28,220 nt of DNA from a virus, in the IMG/VR virus record IMGVR_UViG_3300033151_000375, positions 1 through 28,220 of that record. One strand, given 5' to 3'. The translations under genes were made by a program, and so were the position numbers. This document shows positions 1-9,421 of the stretch, piece by piece (within the stretch, counting starts at the first letter, position 1; the number at the start of each line of letters is the position of its first letter). Below the pieces are notes generated by a model. It had not been told where the DNA came from. It did no database searches and saw only the letters and a list, made by a program, of their open reading frames with translations.

Positions 1-3000
1 CTCCGCTGTGCCTCAAGGGCTTCGGCTTCGGTCATCCCCAGAGGCGCTGCCTCGGCGGCGGTGGGGGGGCGCTGGCCGTAGGCTCCGGTTTGTCCGGTGG
101 CGGATTTGATCTGGTCAGAGTTGAACGGCACCCACGAATCGCCAGCGCCCTCGCGTTCATTTGCGTAGACGAGCCCGTCGTACCCAGCCGCTTGAAGAAC
201 CTTGACGAGTTCAGCGCCTATCTCTGGCTGCGAGGCCATGAAGATCCGCTCGTCAATTGCCTCGTACTCTTCTTCGCTCATCAGGTCCAAGCCGAACATC
301 ACATCAAAGAGATGGTCTGGCGCAAAGGAACCCATGTGCGGGACGCGGAGCGGCTTCTGAATCGACAGGTAGACGGTGTGCGTCTCGGGCGACTCGCCCT
401 CAAAGTCGTACTGCGTGCCCCTGAACGCGGCTTGCTCAGGCGTTCCAAAGTGGAAGCCCATCGAGGAGAGTTCGGTTTTGAACTGTGAGTCAAAGCGCGT
501 CAGGGGCACCTTTGATTGGTGGCTCTGCGGCAGCGGCTTCCCCTCCGCGTCTACCACCTTTGAGTCCTCGAACCATGCTTGGAACTCTGGTGAACCTACG
601 GGGGGAGCAGCGGCAGCGAAGCGGGGGCGAGCCTTGGACTCCCCCGGAAGCGGCTGCGTCTCCACAGTCACGGTGGCTCCATCACGACTCCTGTCGTAGT
701 CCACGAAGAAGCCCCCCGACTGTTTGGCGGCACTCGCCGCCTTGGTGGACATATCCTTGTTGCGGAGCCCAATGATCATGCCCTTCTTGCGCCCTTTCCT
801 CTGACGCGCCTTCGGGTCCAAAAACCGAGTGTCGTATGTGTCGCCGTCATGGACCCGATAAATCTCTCCCGTCTCCTCGTCCTTTAGTCGCGCCGGGAGT
901 TGGGTGCGGTCATATCTATCGCCCTCTCCCGCTCCCTTGGCGGAGAAGCCCATGGCAACATTGTATCCCCGATCCAGCATACTCCGCACAAACCGCCAGT
1001 TGTTCGGGTGATCGTGCCCGACGCGCCCACCGCCGGCCAGAGTCTGCGCGAGCCCGTCCGACGAGTAGGTCAGGTGATGGTTCGGCGCTATGGGCATACC
1101 GCGAAGTTTCGTGTAGTCGTAGAAGGTGGTGCCGGGGTGCGCCTCCATCAGAGACCGGAAGACCTTGGGGGGGATGTCCGAGGTCACATTGATACGAACC
1201 GCGCTTATCACCTTCTCTCCCTTGGCCGCCGCCTCCATCTTAGAAATCTCATGGTGCAGCCGAATGATGAATGCCTCGGGACTGAGGACCATGGCCTCGG
1301 ACTTCTGGTACTGGGACATTCTCGCTCCGCGCCGATCCGACCCCCTCCCTCCGTGGGTCCAGTTATCGCCAGCCGTGTGCCCGAGACAGACTGCCATGCA
1401 GTTGGCGCTGAGTTCGCAAAGGTTGATGTCATCCCCTAGCTGTTGAGCAGCCGCAAGGCCGACGCCAGCAGATTTGATCCCCTTGGCCCACTTGGGGAGC
1501 TTGAGACCAATGGCCCCAGCCTTGCTCTTGAGGAGCTTGCGGTTGCCCGTGAGTAGGGTTGTGACATTGTGCTCTTGCTTGAGGTGCTTATTGACCTCTG
1601 AAAGCCGCGCCCGCTGCTCCTTGGGGGACAGGGCGAGATATTCGTCCAGCGCCTGCGCGAAGCTCTCGCGTAGCCGCTTCCATGTGAACTTTGGGTCCAC
1701 AGAGACACTTCTGGAATACCTCAGACCATGGGTTGCCACCTGGCGAGCATAGGGGTTGCCGGTCTCCATCTTGCGGGAGAACGCTCGCCCCTCTTTGGTG
1801 GCGATGAAGAAGAGCTTGCTGTTTTCCGTTCCCTCAATCTCGCGCTCCAGGTGCAAGTCGTGCGGGTCCACCATGAGCCGCACCACAGAGCGTTGGCTGT
1901 TCGGCCCGTACACCGCCTTTGCGGAAGAGTCGTTCGAGACATATACGCGACCCCCTGGCGGGGAGGGGATCTCCTTGGCACGCCCAATAGCCCGCGCCAG
2001 GCTCCGTGTAGTGAAGTAGTAAACGGTAACAGTCCCGTCCTTATTGAGGGGAAGGCCCCAGATCGAGTCCACCCCGTAATCGCCCTGCTCTGGGCGTTTG
2101 GCCGCGAAACGGTAGTCTGGCTCTGGCGCGAGCGGGACCGGGCGAGGGCCTGCCTCCGCGTACTGACGAATGTTGTACTTCTTGGCAAGGAACTCATCGC
2201 GCTCCTCAAAGGAAGCGTCAGGCGCGGGAGCGTTGGCGCTGCCCCTGGGGGCGGCGAAGCGGCTCGTAACAGAGCGCACGGCCCCCTCTGGGCTGTCAGC
2301 GATCACGCCAGCAAACATTCCGGCTTGACCGCCAGAGATGTCTGCTACCTGATGCGCGAGTGATTTCATGCGCTCCGCCCACGCCTTCTGGCCGTCCCGA
2401 ACGAATGCCCCTAGAAGGTCCAGGGCAACCTCATCATCTTTCCAGGGCTCCTGAATGAGGGTCTGCTGGCCGAGGAAGTCCTCGTAGGCCAGACCGCTGC
2501 CCCGGTAGGCTTTGGCTCCGTCCGCCATGTTTCCCAGGTGCTCCGAAAACACGGGCCACCCGGAGCGGAGGCCAATAAGCGAGGGGAGCGAACGAATGAG
2601 TTTCTGCCGCGCAGACGGGGCCATCTCTGCAACGCGCCTGACATCTGGCAGGGCCGCCCCGAGAAGCGTCTGCTCTACCATGTCTCGACCAGCCTTGGTC
2701 AAAAGACCGCGCTCCTCAAGTGCGGAGGTGATATCGGCCTCGGTAAATGCCCCCACAGAGCGGAGTTCAGATAGTAGGGCCTTCGTGCGGCTGGGGTTGT
2801 TAAGCACCTCCCCGAGCGTATCGTCGCCAAGGAGCGTAGAAATGCGGCCAGCCGAGTCTGCCGTGATCTTTGAGCCCCTCGAAACCGCGTCCGTAACCGG
2901 CGAACGGGCTGTGGTCAGGGCAGCGTTGAGTTCCCGCGAGAGGCTTCCCGGCTCCCCCACCTCGGGCGCCTGAACCTCACGCACCACTACTGGGTTTTTG

Positions 3001-5942
3001 ATTCCCTTTGAGTCCGCACCCATGCGCTTCGCAAAGGCCCGGGCACTACGGCGGAAGGAGTCCGCTGGCTTGCCGCCCGCGCCGTAGGCAAGCTGCATCG
3101 CCATAGTCCTCGCGTTGCCGCCCAAAACCACCCCAGTTGGCGTAACTATGGGGGGGCCGTCAACCGGGCTGGGGGTGTCGCTGAATATCAAGCGGGGCTT
3201 CGGGCTCCCTGCAATCTTCTCCACGGTGGCCCTTGAGGCTCTGCCCTCGGTGGGATCGTCATAGGGCCGCTCGTTGATGTCAGCGCCCGGGTTCGGCCGG
3301 AAGCCCCTACGGGCGTCGTGGGTAGGTAGAACATCGTCGGCGTCTACCACCCTGTAGACAACTGGAAGAGACCGCCCACTAGCAAGCTCAAGCGTTGCGC
3401 TATCCCCCGTGGGCCCTGCTCTATACCGGACGGTCCTTTCCTGTTCAGCGTCCGCCTGCTCCTTGCTTATGCCAAGCTCGGCCTTCTTCTTCTTGCGCGG
3501 GGCCTTCTTCTTGCGCGGGGCCTTCTTCTTCTTGCGCGGGGCCTTCTCATCATCATCATCATCGGGGGCCTCGGGCTCTTCAGCTTCTCGGGCCGACGCC
3601 TCTTTCGGCAACTCTTTCGGGGTAGGCGCCTCCCATGCTCTCATCTCGCCATCGGGTGAAATAACCCCGGCGGGGCCCCCATCCTTATCTGTGACCCCTA
3701 TGCGAGTGGCCCCCACATCCATATCAGGGAAGGTTTTTTGGAGTCGCGCCATAACGGCAGCGGCCGCCTTTATAGCCCCCTCCTCGGTGCCGTCGTAGGG
3801 CTCTACCTCGGCCCCCAGATATACACCCTCCGAGTCATAGGCGCCGCCTATGACGGAGAGAGGGGACATTTCTACGCCGGGCGCCGCCGCTCCTTCGCCA
3901 TCGGGCGGGCCCGAGGCCCCAAACGATGCGGGCCCCCGGGCTGTAAGCTCCTGGGCTGTAAGGACCCCTCCCATATCGACGCCAAGCATTGTGTCCAGCG
4001 CCTCACCCATCAAGATGGCGCCAAGAAGGTGCTCCCTGGCCGTGCCCTTGGTTTTAAGGCGACGGTCTAGTTCTGCCAGGCGCTTCTCCTGCGTGCTTCT
4101 CAGGTGAAGCCCAAGGTTCCCTAGACCAGCTTTCAGCCAGTCAGAGATTTTCTCTAGGGCGCTCCTCTGGTTTCCCCAAATGTTTGCTAGATACTGGCGC
4201 CCTTCTGGTGTTACAGACAGCCAAATAAGTTTAGCCCGCTCTTCGCCGTAACGCGCCGCGCCCTCAGACACCTTCCCCGTCTCGTCAAGCGCAGTCTCGG
4301 GCATGGCCTCGCCCAAGTCCTTTATGTAATCCTCGGAAAACCTCTCCAGGCTTTCACGGTCCTCCGCTGAAAGATCCTCATAGAGCTGCTTGAAAACCTC
4401 CGGGTTAGTGTCCTCAAGGTTGTGTAAAAGCTCATGCGTCAGAACGGCCTCTTGGCCAGCGGGGGCGTTCACATCAACAATGGCGAGCCCGGGGCGAACG
4501 AACTTGCCAGAAAGAGGTAGTGGCTTGCCGTCAAGTGACTGGACATAGACAACCTGAACGCCGCGCCTAGAAATGTTGGTGTCCTTGGGGCCGTCTACAA
4601 TCTCGATCTCTGGAGCCTCCTCGTCACGACTTGCGGCAGAATCGGCTAGGTTTTTGGAAAACTCCGCTGTGGCTTCATTCACCTCTTCTTCGCCAGCGGG
4701 CTGCGGAAGCGTTGTGGAGCGCCTGTAGCCCCGGCTCTCGATATCAACATCTGGGCCAGGAGAGTCCAGGGCTTGCAAGCCCGCCGAAGCACCGCCCGGA
4801 ACGCTGAACGCAATCAACTCCGCAGCCATCTGCTTTGTGCCAGGGAATGCGTTGTGGATAATTCCACCAGGCTCTACACCAGCGGCGCCACGCATGGCGC
4901 CACCAAGGCGCTCCTCAAGAAACTCCCCAACCGGGCCGTGCCAGCCGCCTTTCTTGGCCACGGTCTTGAGCAGCCTGCCCATCTCGCCCGGGTATTTGAC
5001 AGACCACCATTTAGCTACCTGGCCCTGCATGGCCGTAAGGGCAGCGTGCCCCGGAATCTTGGAGGCGGCCTGTCCGCCCACGGTCATTAGCGCGAAGCCA
5101 GACCGCTCGGAGAACAACTCAATAAACTCGTCTTGAGCGGCAACTGGGAAAGACTCCCAGAAGTCACCAACGGTTGAGTTGAAGGTGATAGCCAAGCGCC
5201 CAGCATCATCTTCGCTTAGGTTCATCTCAGGAAGGGCTCTACGCCACGCGCCAGCCGTGACCCGAGACCCACCAAAAAGCTCACCAACGGCCGTCATTGC
5301 CACCCCTTGACCAACCGTGTTGACTGCGGCGGCGCCAATGCCACGGGCTGCCACCGCAGTAAAGCCCCCAACGGACCTCTTCTGCATCTGCCTTTTGAGA
5401 AGGCGCACCCCACCCTTTCGGGCTGCGGACTCGATGGCTTCGCGCAGACCCCGGCTCGCCACAGAAAGGCCCATCTTCTTTCCGGCGGTCCAAAGGCCAC
5501 CAGAAAGCCAAAACTCTGCCGCAAACCCAGGGAGGTCAGTCAGAATGGAACCCACAAGGTAGCCGATGCCCTCCTCGCGCTGGCCCTCAGAGAGAAAGGC
5601 CAGAATAAGCTCCTCGTCATCCTTTGTCTGCTCGCCGTTCTCCATGCGAGAGGCAGCCGACCATAGAGACGAATACTTCTCCGCCGTTACAGCGCCGCCC
5701 ACGAAAGGGAGCTTCTCTTTCCATTTGCCCCCCTGAAAAGTCTCGTCCACCGCGTCCCAGAAGCCCAAAGGCTCACCTTCTGCGGATTCCCGCATAAGGG
5801 CGCGGGCCCTAGAGATTGCGCCCTCTTGCTCCTGCGGCTGCGGCTGCGGCTGCGTCTGCGGCTGCGGAGGGGAACCGTCGCGCATCAGCCGCCGCGCACG
5901 GGCAACCGGGGACTCTTCCCGAACAAGAGGATCGCGCAGCAT
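1..5942 (-). CDS. Giant phage polyvalent protein (zincin, DdrB-like ParB, gp88-like, ART-PolyVal), C-terminus beyond window
   Basis: The minus frame from ATG 5942 has no stop to the window edge (1980 codons), starting 3 bases after the upstream stop. Seen: a Pro-Gln repeat (about residues 25-38); an N-terminal region rich in Ala/Gly with a [10 protein letters not shown] segment; a zincin motif HELLH at 503-507; an acidic run followed by three APRKKK repeats (about 799-823); a DdrB-like ParB domain (about 855-1235) with GGNARTMAM at 941-949; a possible ART-like segment (about 1300-1375, [11 protein letters not shown]); a gp88/DUF7227-like domain (about 1420-1750) with C1509, C1515, C1519, [13 protein letters not shown] and DGDTYDTRF; and an ART-PolyVal-like domain (about 1780-1955) with [18 protein letters not shown] and QIKSATG. 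Such multi-domain proteins are known in phages and are thought to be ejected with the DNA; position after two internal virion proteins fits this. Domain names are from memory of family motifs; catalytic activity is inferred. Confidence 0.85.
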   Translation of the reverse strand, partial: MLRDPLVREESPVARARRLMRDGSPPQPQTQPQPQPQEQEGAISRARALMRESAEGEPLGFWDAVDETFQGGKWKEKLPFVGGAVTAEKYSSLWSAASRMENGEQTKDDEELILAFLSEGQREEGIGYLVGSILTDLPGFAAEFWLSGGLWTAGKKMGLSVASRGLREAIESAARKGGVRLLKRQMQKRSVGGFTAVAARGIGAAAVNTVGQGVAMTAVGELFGGSRVTAGAWRRALPEMNLSEDDAGRLAITFNSTVGDFWESFPVAAQDEFIELFSERSGFALMTVGGQAASKIPGHAALTAMQGQVAKWWSVKYPGEMGRLLKTVAKKGGWHGPVGEFLEERLGGAMRGAAGVEPGGIIHNAFPGTKQMAAELIAFSVPGGASAGLQALDSPGPDVDIESRGYRRSTTLPQPAGEEEVNEATAEFSKNLADSAASRDEEAPEIEIVDGPKDTNISRRGVQVVYVQSLDGKPLPLSGKFVRPGLAIVDVNAPAGQEAVLTHELLHNLEDTNPEVFKQLYEDLSAEDRESLERFSEDYIKDLGEAMPETALDETGKVSEGAARYGEERAKLIWLSVTPEGRQYLANIWGNQRSALEKISDWLKAGLGNLGLHLRSTQEKRLAELDRRLKTKGTAREHLLGAILMGEALDTMLGVDMGGVLTAQELTARGPASFGASGPPDGEGAAAPGVEMSPLSVIGGAYDSEGVYLGAEVEPYDGTEEGAIKAAAAVMARLQKTFPDMDVGATRIGVTDKDGGPAGVISPDGEMRAWEAPTPKELPKEASAREAEEPEAPDDDDDEKAPRKKKKAPRKKKAPRKKKKAELGISKEQADAEQERTVRYRAGPTGDSATLELASGRSLPVVYRVVDADDVLPTHDARRGFRPNPGADINERPYDDPTEGRASRATVEKIAGSPKPRLIFSDTPSPVDGPPIVTPTGVVLGGNARTMAMQLAYGAGGKPADSFRRSARAFAKRMGADSKGIKNPVVVREVQAPEVGEPGSLSRELNAALTTARSPVTDAVSRGSKITADSAGRISTLLGDDTLGEVLNNPSRTKALLSELRSVGAFTEADITSALEERGLLTKAGRDMVEQTLLGAALPDVRRVAEMAPSARQKLIRSLPSLIGLRSGWPVFSEHLGNMADGAKAYRGSGLAYEDFLGQQTLIQEPWKDDEVALDLLGAFVRDGQKAWAERMKSLAHQVADISGGQAGMFAGVIADSPEGAVRSVTSRFAAPRGSANAPAPDASFEERDEFLAKKYNIRQYAEAGPRPVPLAPEPDYRFAAKRPEQGDYGVDSIWGLPLNKDGTVTVYYFTTRSLARAIGRAKEIPSPPGGRVYVSNDSSAKAVYGPNSQRSVVRLMVDPHDLHLEREIEGTENSKLFFIATKEGRAFSRKMETGNPYARQVATHGLRYSRSVSVDPKFTWKRLRESFAQALDEYLALSPKEQRARLSEVNKHLKQEHNVTTLLTGNRKLLKSKAGAIGLKLPKWAKGIKSAGVGLAAAQQLGDDINLCELSANCMAVCLGHTAGDNWTHGGRGSDRRGARMSQYQKSEAMVLSPEAFIIRLHHEISKMEAAAKGEKVISAVRINVTSDIPPKVFRSLMEAHPGTTFYDYTKLRGMPIAPNHHLTYSSDGLAQTLAGGGRVGHDHPNNWRFVRSMLDRGYNVAMGFSAKGAGEGDRYDRTQLPARLKDEETGEIYRVHDGDTYDTRFLDPKARQRKGRKKGMIIGLRNKDMSTKAASAAKQSGGFFVDYDRSRDGATVTVETQPLPGESKARPRFAAAAPPVGSPEFQAWFEDSKVVDAEGKPLPQSHQSKVPLTRFDSQFKTELSSMGFHFGTPEQAAFRGTQYDFEGESPETHTVYLSIQKPLRVPHMGSFAPDHLFDVMFGLDLMSEEEYEAIDERIFMASQPEIGAELVKVLQAAGYDGLVYANEREGAGDSWVPFNSDQIKSATGQTGAYGQRPPTAAEAAPLGMTEAEALEAQR
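3481..3546 (-). repeat. APRKKK(K) coding repeat in the polyvalent protein
   Basis: Three in-frame copies of Ala-Pro-Arg followed by three or four Lys, immediately after a run of Asp codons (GAT repeats, about 3547-3561). The basic patch lies in the linker between the zincin region and the ParB-like domain. A flexible nucleic-acid-binding linker is a reasonable inference. Confidence 0.8.
5832..5867 (-). repeat. CCGCAG hexanucleotide repeat (Pro-Gln) at the start of the polyvalent gene
   Basis: Six tandem copies of a CCGCAG hexamer (one reads ACGCAG) encode a Pro-Gln repeat about 25-37 residues from the first Met. This is a low-complexity spacer and a spot where slipped-strand length changes could occur. 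Confidence 0.75.
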
Positions 5943-5945
5943 GGG

Positions 5946-7958
5946 TCAGGCGGGGCGCCCGCCCCCTGCCTCGGCCCCCTTCTTGTCCTCGACATTCTTC
6001 TTCTTGGCCGACTTCTTCTTGGCCGACTTCTTCTTGGCCGACTCCTTCTTGGCCGACTCCTTCTTGGCCGACTCCTTCTTGGCCGACTCTGCCTGGAGCT
6101 TGGCAGCAGCGTCTCTGATGGGGCGGCGCCTGGCGTCCTCGTCCCTGGCGTCCTTGTCCTCTCTGTAAGACTTCTTGACAGATTCCAAATCCCGCTTAAC
6201 CCTTCGTATTTCCTTACCAAGGGCCTCTAGTTTTTTCGGCAAGACCCCGGTGGCCAGTTCCTTTGAAATACGGTCCCTCAGGGCCGTTTTGGCAGCTTTG
6301 CGTTCCCATTGAGGTAGCATCTGAATCCGCTCTTTTTCCTTCGCTTCGAGTCCTTGGCGCAGCGCATCCCGCTCCGCCCCCGCCTTAGCCTTTGTTTTTG
6401 AGTGGATCGCCTCCAAGTCGCGGACTTCTTTTGTCAAGCGCAACAGCTTGGATAGGTGTTTAGAGGCGGGCGGCTCCGCCCCGATCTTGTCCCGCACCTC
6501 CTCAGTTGAATACCCCAGACCCTCGTAGTGGCTTTTATCTAACTTCCAGACGGTATGTTTCTTGTCCTGCCTGGATAGCCCACCAATCACGCCGCTACGG
6601 TTCCCAACCCAGATTGACTCCCTCTCTTTCATCCAAGCGCCTTTTCCCTCTTGAAGATTGCGGCCGCTATGCTGGGGCAGTTGTTCCAGAACATCCCCAA
6701 GGGGAAGGGTGATGTCGTGCTCGGACATCAGCGCCTCAAGGCCAGCCTGGTACTGCTCATCGCTCTCGCCCAACTCCTCCAGCGCATACGCCGCGTCTGT
6801 GAACGCTTTTGGCAGCGGATCGTTAGCTCGATCTCCTTCTCCGAGAACCCGAATCCCCTCGTCAATAGAAGTTAGGCGGGCAACCGACGAGGAGGCACCG
6901 GCATTCGGGGTGCTTGAAGACGGCGCTCCACCAGGGGGAGGCATCTTCCTCCCAGATGGAAGCGGCTGATCTTGTGGCGCTCCGGCAATAGGAGCGGTCT
7001 GGGGATCTCCCACCCGGTTGGTGCGTAAAAGCCCCTGGGATTCAAGGGAGCCGGGGGCTCCGCCCCGAGTTTTTGTGACCCGGTTGAGAGTCCACGCTGC
7101 TATCGCGTTGGTGCCCGCCGGGCCAATGCCAGCCATAGCCCGCGCCGTCATCGCGTCCATCGCCTCATCCCCATCGACATACCGTTGTATTATGTTTTCA
7201 ATCCAATCAAGCTCTTCTTCTTTAGGACCAAGAACGCCCCCATCAGCAAAAAGCTGTGCGCGTTGGCCTGTTAGGGCACTAATAGTTTGCAGCGTCTCCT
7301 CCTCCTGCCACCCGCTGTTTAGGATAAGGCTTGAAAGGCTGTCTATGGTTGCGTTGACGGGGGCAGGTTCCTTGAAGCCATCCTCAACAGCCTCGATCTC
7401 TTCTTCGATATCACGGAGGAGGGACTCTACTTTCTCCTTCGACATACCCCCGTTGTCCCAAAACCCCCCCTCCTGAGACATCAGCTTAAGGCGCCCCCGA
7501 AGGTGTTGCAGATCAGTTCGGAGGGACTCGGTTTGGCGATCACGCTGGATTTCGTCCGACCATTCATTTTGCAACTCTGTGGGCAGCCTGATAAAGAGGT
7601 CTGCCTGGTCATCGGTCAAGCCGATCTTTTCTCGTCGCCCCCCCGCTATCCTGGTATTTCCTGAGTCAAGCTCTTTTAGGTTTTCAACAAGCGGGGTCTT
7701 CCAGGCGTCACCCATCTCATTATTTGGATCGACCCGGAGCTTCAAAAGTCTGTACTCGTCAGAGGCTTTCCGCTGGCTCTCTTGCAGATCTGCCGCATCG
7801 GAAAGAATACGGGTCTTTAGGCGAATCTCTTGCTCTTTGGCCCGGGCAGACCGAAGAGCAACTCCCTCCTTGAGACCCTCGGCCATGCCAGAAAAACCAA
7901 AGGCCAACCCCTGCCCAAGCGCAGCAGAGCCAGCTCCATGCTCAATTATTGACGCCAT
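5946..7958 (-). CDS. Probable internal virion (ejection) protein with Lys-rich repeat tail
   Basis: 670 residues from ATG 7958, one base after the upstream stop, with a weak GGAAA upstream; the frame could open at 8012 but would then overlap the previous gene by 53 bases. No enzyme motif recognised. The N-terminus ([20 protein letters not shown]) is Gly/Ala-rich and is followed by long charged helical stretches likely to be coiled coils (about residues 25-75, 120-200 and 510-630), with a Pro/Ser/Gly-rich linker around 325-360. The C-terminus has six tandem SAKK(E/K) repeats. By order (after a gp14-like protein, before the giant protein) it occupies the place of T7 gp15, so a role in the ejected core is inferred; there is no sequence-level proof of homology. 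Confidence 0.65.
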   Translation of the reverse strand: MASIIEHGAGSAALGQGLAFGFSGMAEGLKEGVALRSARAKEQEIRLKTRILSDAADLQESQRKASDEYRLLKLRVDPNNEMGDAWKTPLVENLKELDSGNTRIAGGRREKIGLTDDQADLFIRLPTELQNEWSDEIQRDRQTESLRTDLQHLRGRLKLMSQEGGFWDNGGMSKEKVESLLRDIEEEIEAVEDGFKEPAPVNATIDSLSSLILNSGWQEEETLQTISALTGQRAQLFADGGVLGPKEEELDWIENIIQRYVDGDEAMDAMTARAMAGIGPAGTNAIAAWTLNRVTKTRGGAPGSLESQGLLRTNRVGDPQTAPIAGAPQDQPLPSGRKMPPPGGAPSSSTPNAGASSSVARLTSIDEGIRVLGEGDRANDPLPKAFTDAAYALEELGESDEQYQAGLEALMSEHDITLPLGDVLEQLPQHSGRNLQEGKGAWMKERESIWVGNRSGVIGGLSRQDKKHTVWKLDKSHYEGLGYSTEEVRDKIGAEPPASKHLSKLLRLTKEVRDLEAIHSKTKAKAGAERDALRQGLEAKEKERIQMLPQWERKAAKTALRDRISKELATGVLPKKLEALGKEIRRVKRDLESVKKSYREDKDARDEDARRRPIRDAAAKLQAESAKKESAKKESAKKESAKKKSAKKKSAKKKNVEDKKGAEAGGGRPA
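5997..6086 (-). repeat. Six tandem 15-base units encoding SAKK(E/K)
   Basis: Six contiguous 15-base units, three encoding Ser-Ala-Lys-Lys-Glu followed by three encoding Ser-Ala-Lys-Lys-Lys, near the C-terminus of the upstream internal virion protein. The change of one codon is shared by neighbouring units, as expected from stepwise tandem duplication. The composition resembles histone H1-type tails. Confidence 0.9.
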
Positions 7959-7959
7959 G

Positions 7960-8613
7960 TTATTTCCACGGCGGGCCAGGCCAGCCTTGATCGCCCGCGC
8001 CTTCGGTCTCACCGGCCAGCGAGTTCGTCATCAAAAGTTTTGCCAAGGAGCCCCCGGCGGCACCCCACGCCCCGCCAACATTGCCCGCCTGGTGAATCAC
8101 GGAGCCCTCTATGCCAACAGCTTGCTGGCTTCCCATCGAGTACAGACTCATTTTAGCCATGTGCCCCTGCATTAGCGTCTTGGCTCGATCACGGAAGAGC
8201 TGGGAGTGGAGCGAGGCCAGAGACTCATCTACCGCAGAAAGATTTAGGTTTGTGTCCGACCGAACCGCCCTTTTTGCGTTCAGGGCCCGAGTCGAATTGT
8301 ACATACCACGGTTGGCCGCTTCAGCATCGGCCCGGCCCAGAACAGCCGTCTCTCTTCGCAGAATACGGCGGCGAGCCCCCTGCCCAATCACGCCGAGGGA
8401 CTTTGTTGCCTGAGCAAACCCCTTTTCGGCCTCGCGTATGCCCTGCCCGGCAGCGCCCTCGCCTTTGGCAATCCATAGACGCATTTGCTCCCGGGCTCGC
8501 TCCTGTGCCGCCAGGTTGGCGGCGTTTGCCGCAGAGGTCGCCTTCTTTTGCTCGCTGGCGCCATACGCGCTCGATACTGCCGAAACCGCTAATGCCGCTG
8601 CTGCCCACGCCAT
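7960..8613 (-). CDS. Probable internal virion protein (T7 gp14-like position)
   Basis: 217 residues from ATG 8613, chosen because AAGGAG lies 7-8 bases upstream; a TTG two codons earlier would overlap the preceding stop but is further from ideal spacing. The N-terminus (MAWAAAALAVSAVSSAYGAS) is a hydrophobic Ala-rich helix, followed by Ala-rich amphipathic helix with many Glu/Arg, then RRRILRRE and GGAWGAAGGSL, which is the style of small internal core proteins of podoviruses that follow the tail tube genes. Its place between the tail module and the large internal protein supports a role in DNA ejection across the envelope. No direct match to a named family can be claimed. Confidence 0.55.
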   Translation of the reverse strand: MAWAAAALAVSAVSSAYGASEQKKATSAANAANLAAQERAREQMRLWIAKGEGAAGQGIREAEKGFAQATKSLGVIGQGARRRILRRETAVLGRADAEAANRGMYNSTRALNAKRAVRSDTNLNLSAVDESLASLHSQLFRDRAKTLMQGHMAKMSLYSMGSQQAVGIEGSVIHQAGNVGGAWGAAGGSLAKLLMTNSLAGETEGAGDQGWPGPPWK

Positions 8614-8615
8614 AA

Positions 8616-9065
8616 TCAAAGCTCCTTGGAGTAAAGGTGTTCAAAGGGACGGTAGCCTCGGGACTCGTAAAGTCGGCCCATGGCCTCATGGCGCAGACCG
8701 TGAATGGTGCCCATCAAGAGGTACTCGGCTCCGCGAGCTTGTGCCTCTTCCTCAAAGGCCACAAGAAGGTCTTTTGCGGGAGCGCCTCGGTGGCTCTCGT
8801 CAACCCACCAGAACAACTCATGCACCGTTGGAAGACTCGTATAGGGCGCCTCGCAATCCAGGCCGCCCACCAATCCTACCGGAGCCCCGTCCAGCCGGAG
8901 TATCAAAATAAAGCCCGCCTCCGCGTCAATAGCCCTGCCCCAAAACTCTTCAAATATGTTGAAGTCAAACTCCCCGGGCAGTCCAGACAGCCGGAAGAAA
9001 TCCTCTGTAAGCCGCTTGACGCCTTCGGAATCCTCCGGCTCTATGTTGTGGATTGAGTAGGTCAA
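8616..9065 (-). CDS. GNAT-family N-acetyltransferase
   Basis: 149 residues; start is TTG at 9065, overlapping the upstream TGA, because no in-frame Met occurs until deep in the fold. The GNAT pattern is visible: central strand VGLVGGLDC, then VHELFWWVDESHRGAPAKDLL (the acetyl-CoA loop), a following helix (AFEEEAQARGAEYLL) and the C-terminal YESRGYRPFEHLYSKEL. In the loop the usual R-x-x-G-x-G/A reads R-G-A-P-A, with Pro at the first Gly position, so cofactor binding may be altered. GNATs of this kind are common beside tail and internal-protein genes of short-tailed phages; the substrate (host RNA polymerase, a virion protein or a small molecule) is unknown. Confidence 0.8.
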   Translation of the reverse strand: MTYSIHNIEPEDSEGVKRLTEDFFRLSGLPGEFDFNIFEEFWGRAIDAEAGFILILRLDGAPVGLVGGLDCEAPYTSLPTVHELFWWVDESHRGAPAKDLLVAFEEEAQARGAEYLLMGTIHGLRHEAMGRLYESRGYRPFEHLYSKEL

Positions 9066-9421
9066 AGGCGTCTAGGCAGGACAATTCCCGCTGCGGCCAG
9101 GGCGTCAAGAAGGGCCGCATGGGCATCAAGGAGGCTTTGGGTCGAAACGACCAAGGCGTTGTGAGATTCCACCAAGGCGGCGTGGCGCTCGCCAGAGGTC
9201 TCCTCAAAGTTCTCGGTGTAGTGGCCGGGGGCGAGGACATCGACCTCAACGAGCCGGGCCGGATTCAGCCCAACCCGGCCCCTATTGTCCACGCGGAGCG
9301 TCCTGTGATACGCCAGGGGCGTGTTTTGCGCCGTGTCCGCGTTCCGCCGGGCCCGTGGGTCTGCCGCCCCAAGGCTCTGTGATACCCGGCCCGTACCAAC
9401 AGGGGTGTTCTTTCTCGGCAT
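9062..9421 (-). CDS. Hypothetical 119-residue virion-module protein
   Basis: ATG at 9421 overlaps the TGA of the big tail gene by one base (TGATG), so it is translationally coupled. The N-terminal half is basic and polar; the middle (LAYHRTLRVDNRGRVGLNP) looks like a short beta region; the C-terminal third (HAALVESHNALVVSTQSLLDAHAALLDALAAAG) is a probable amphipathic or coiled-coil helix. No family recognised. Between tail tube and internal proteins it may be a minor tail component. Codons for SLGAADPRA coincide with a 25-base segment repeated at 27451-27475. Confidence 0.6.
   Translation of the reverse strand: MPRKNTPVGTGRVSQSLGAADPRARRNADTAQNTPLAYHRTLRVDNRGRVGLNPARLVEVDVLAPGHYTENFEETSGERHAALVESHNALVVSTQSLLDAHAALLDALAAAGIVLPRRL
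9352..9376 (+). repeat. 25-base exact direct repeat, copy 1 (with 27451-27475)
   Basis: The 25 bases from CCCGTGGGTC to CCCAAGGCT are identical at 27451-27475 and diverge at once on both sides. Here the sequence is antisense to the 119-residue virion-module gene. Confidence 0.9.

Noticed and set aside
1728-2363. 211-codon plus-strand open frame near the left end
   Set aside because: Antisense to the ParB/ART part of the polyvalent gene, whose minus frame is uninterrupted and has recognisable domains.
5997-6086. Regular 15-base repeats as a CRISPR-like array
   Set aside because: Units are contiguous without spacers and translate in frame to SAKK(E/K).
7959-8012. Upstream extension of the 670-residue protein
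   Set aside because: Overlaps the previous gene by 53 bases; ATG 7958 immediately follows that gene's stop.
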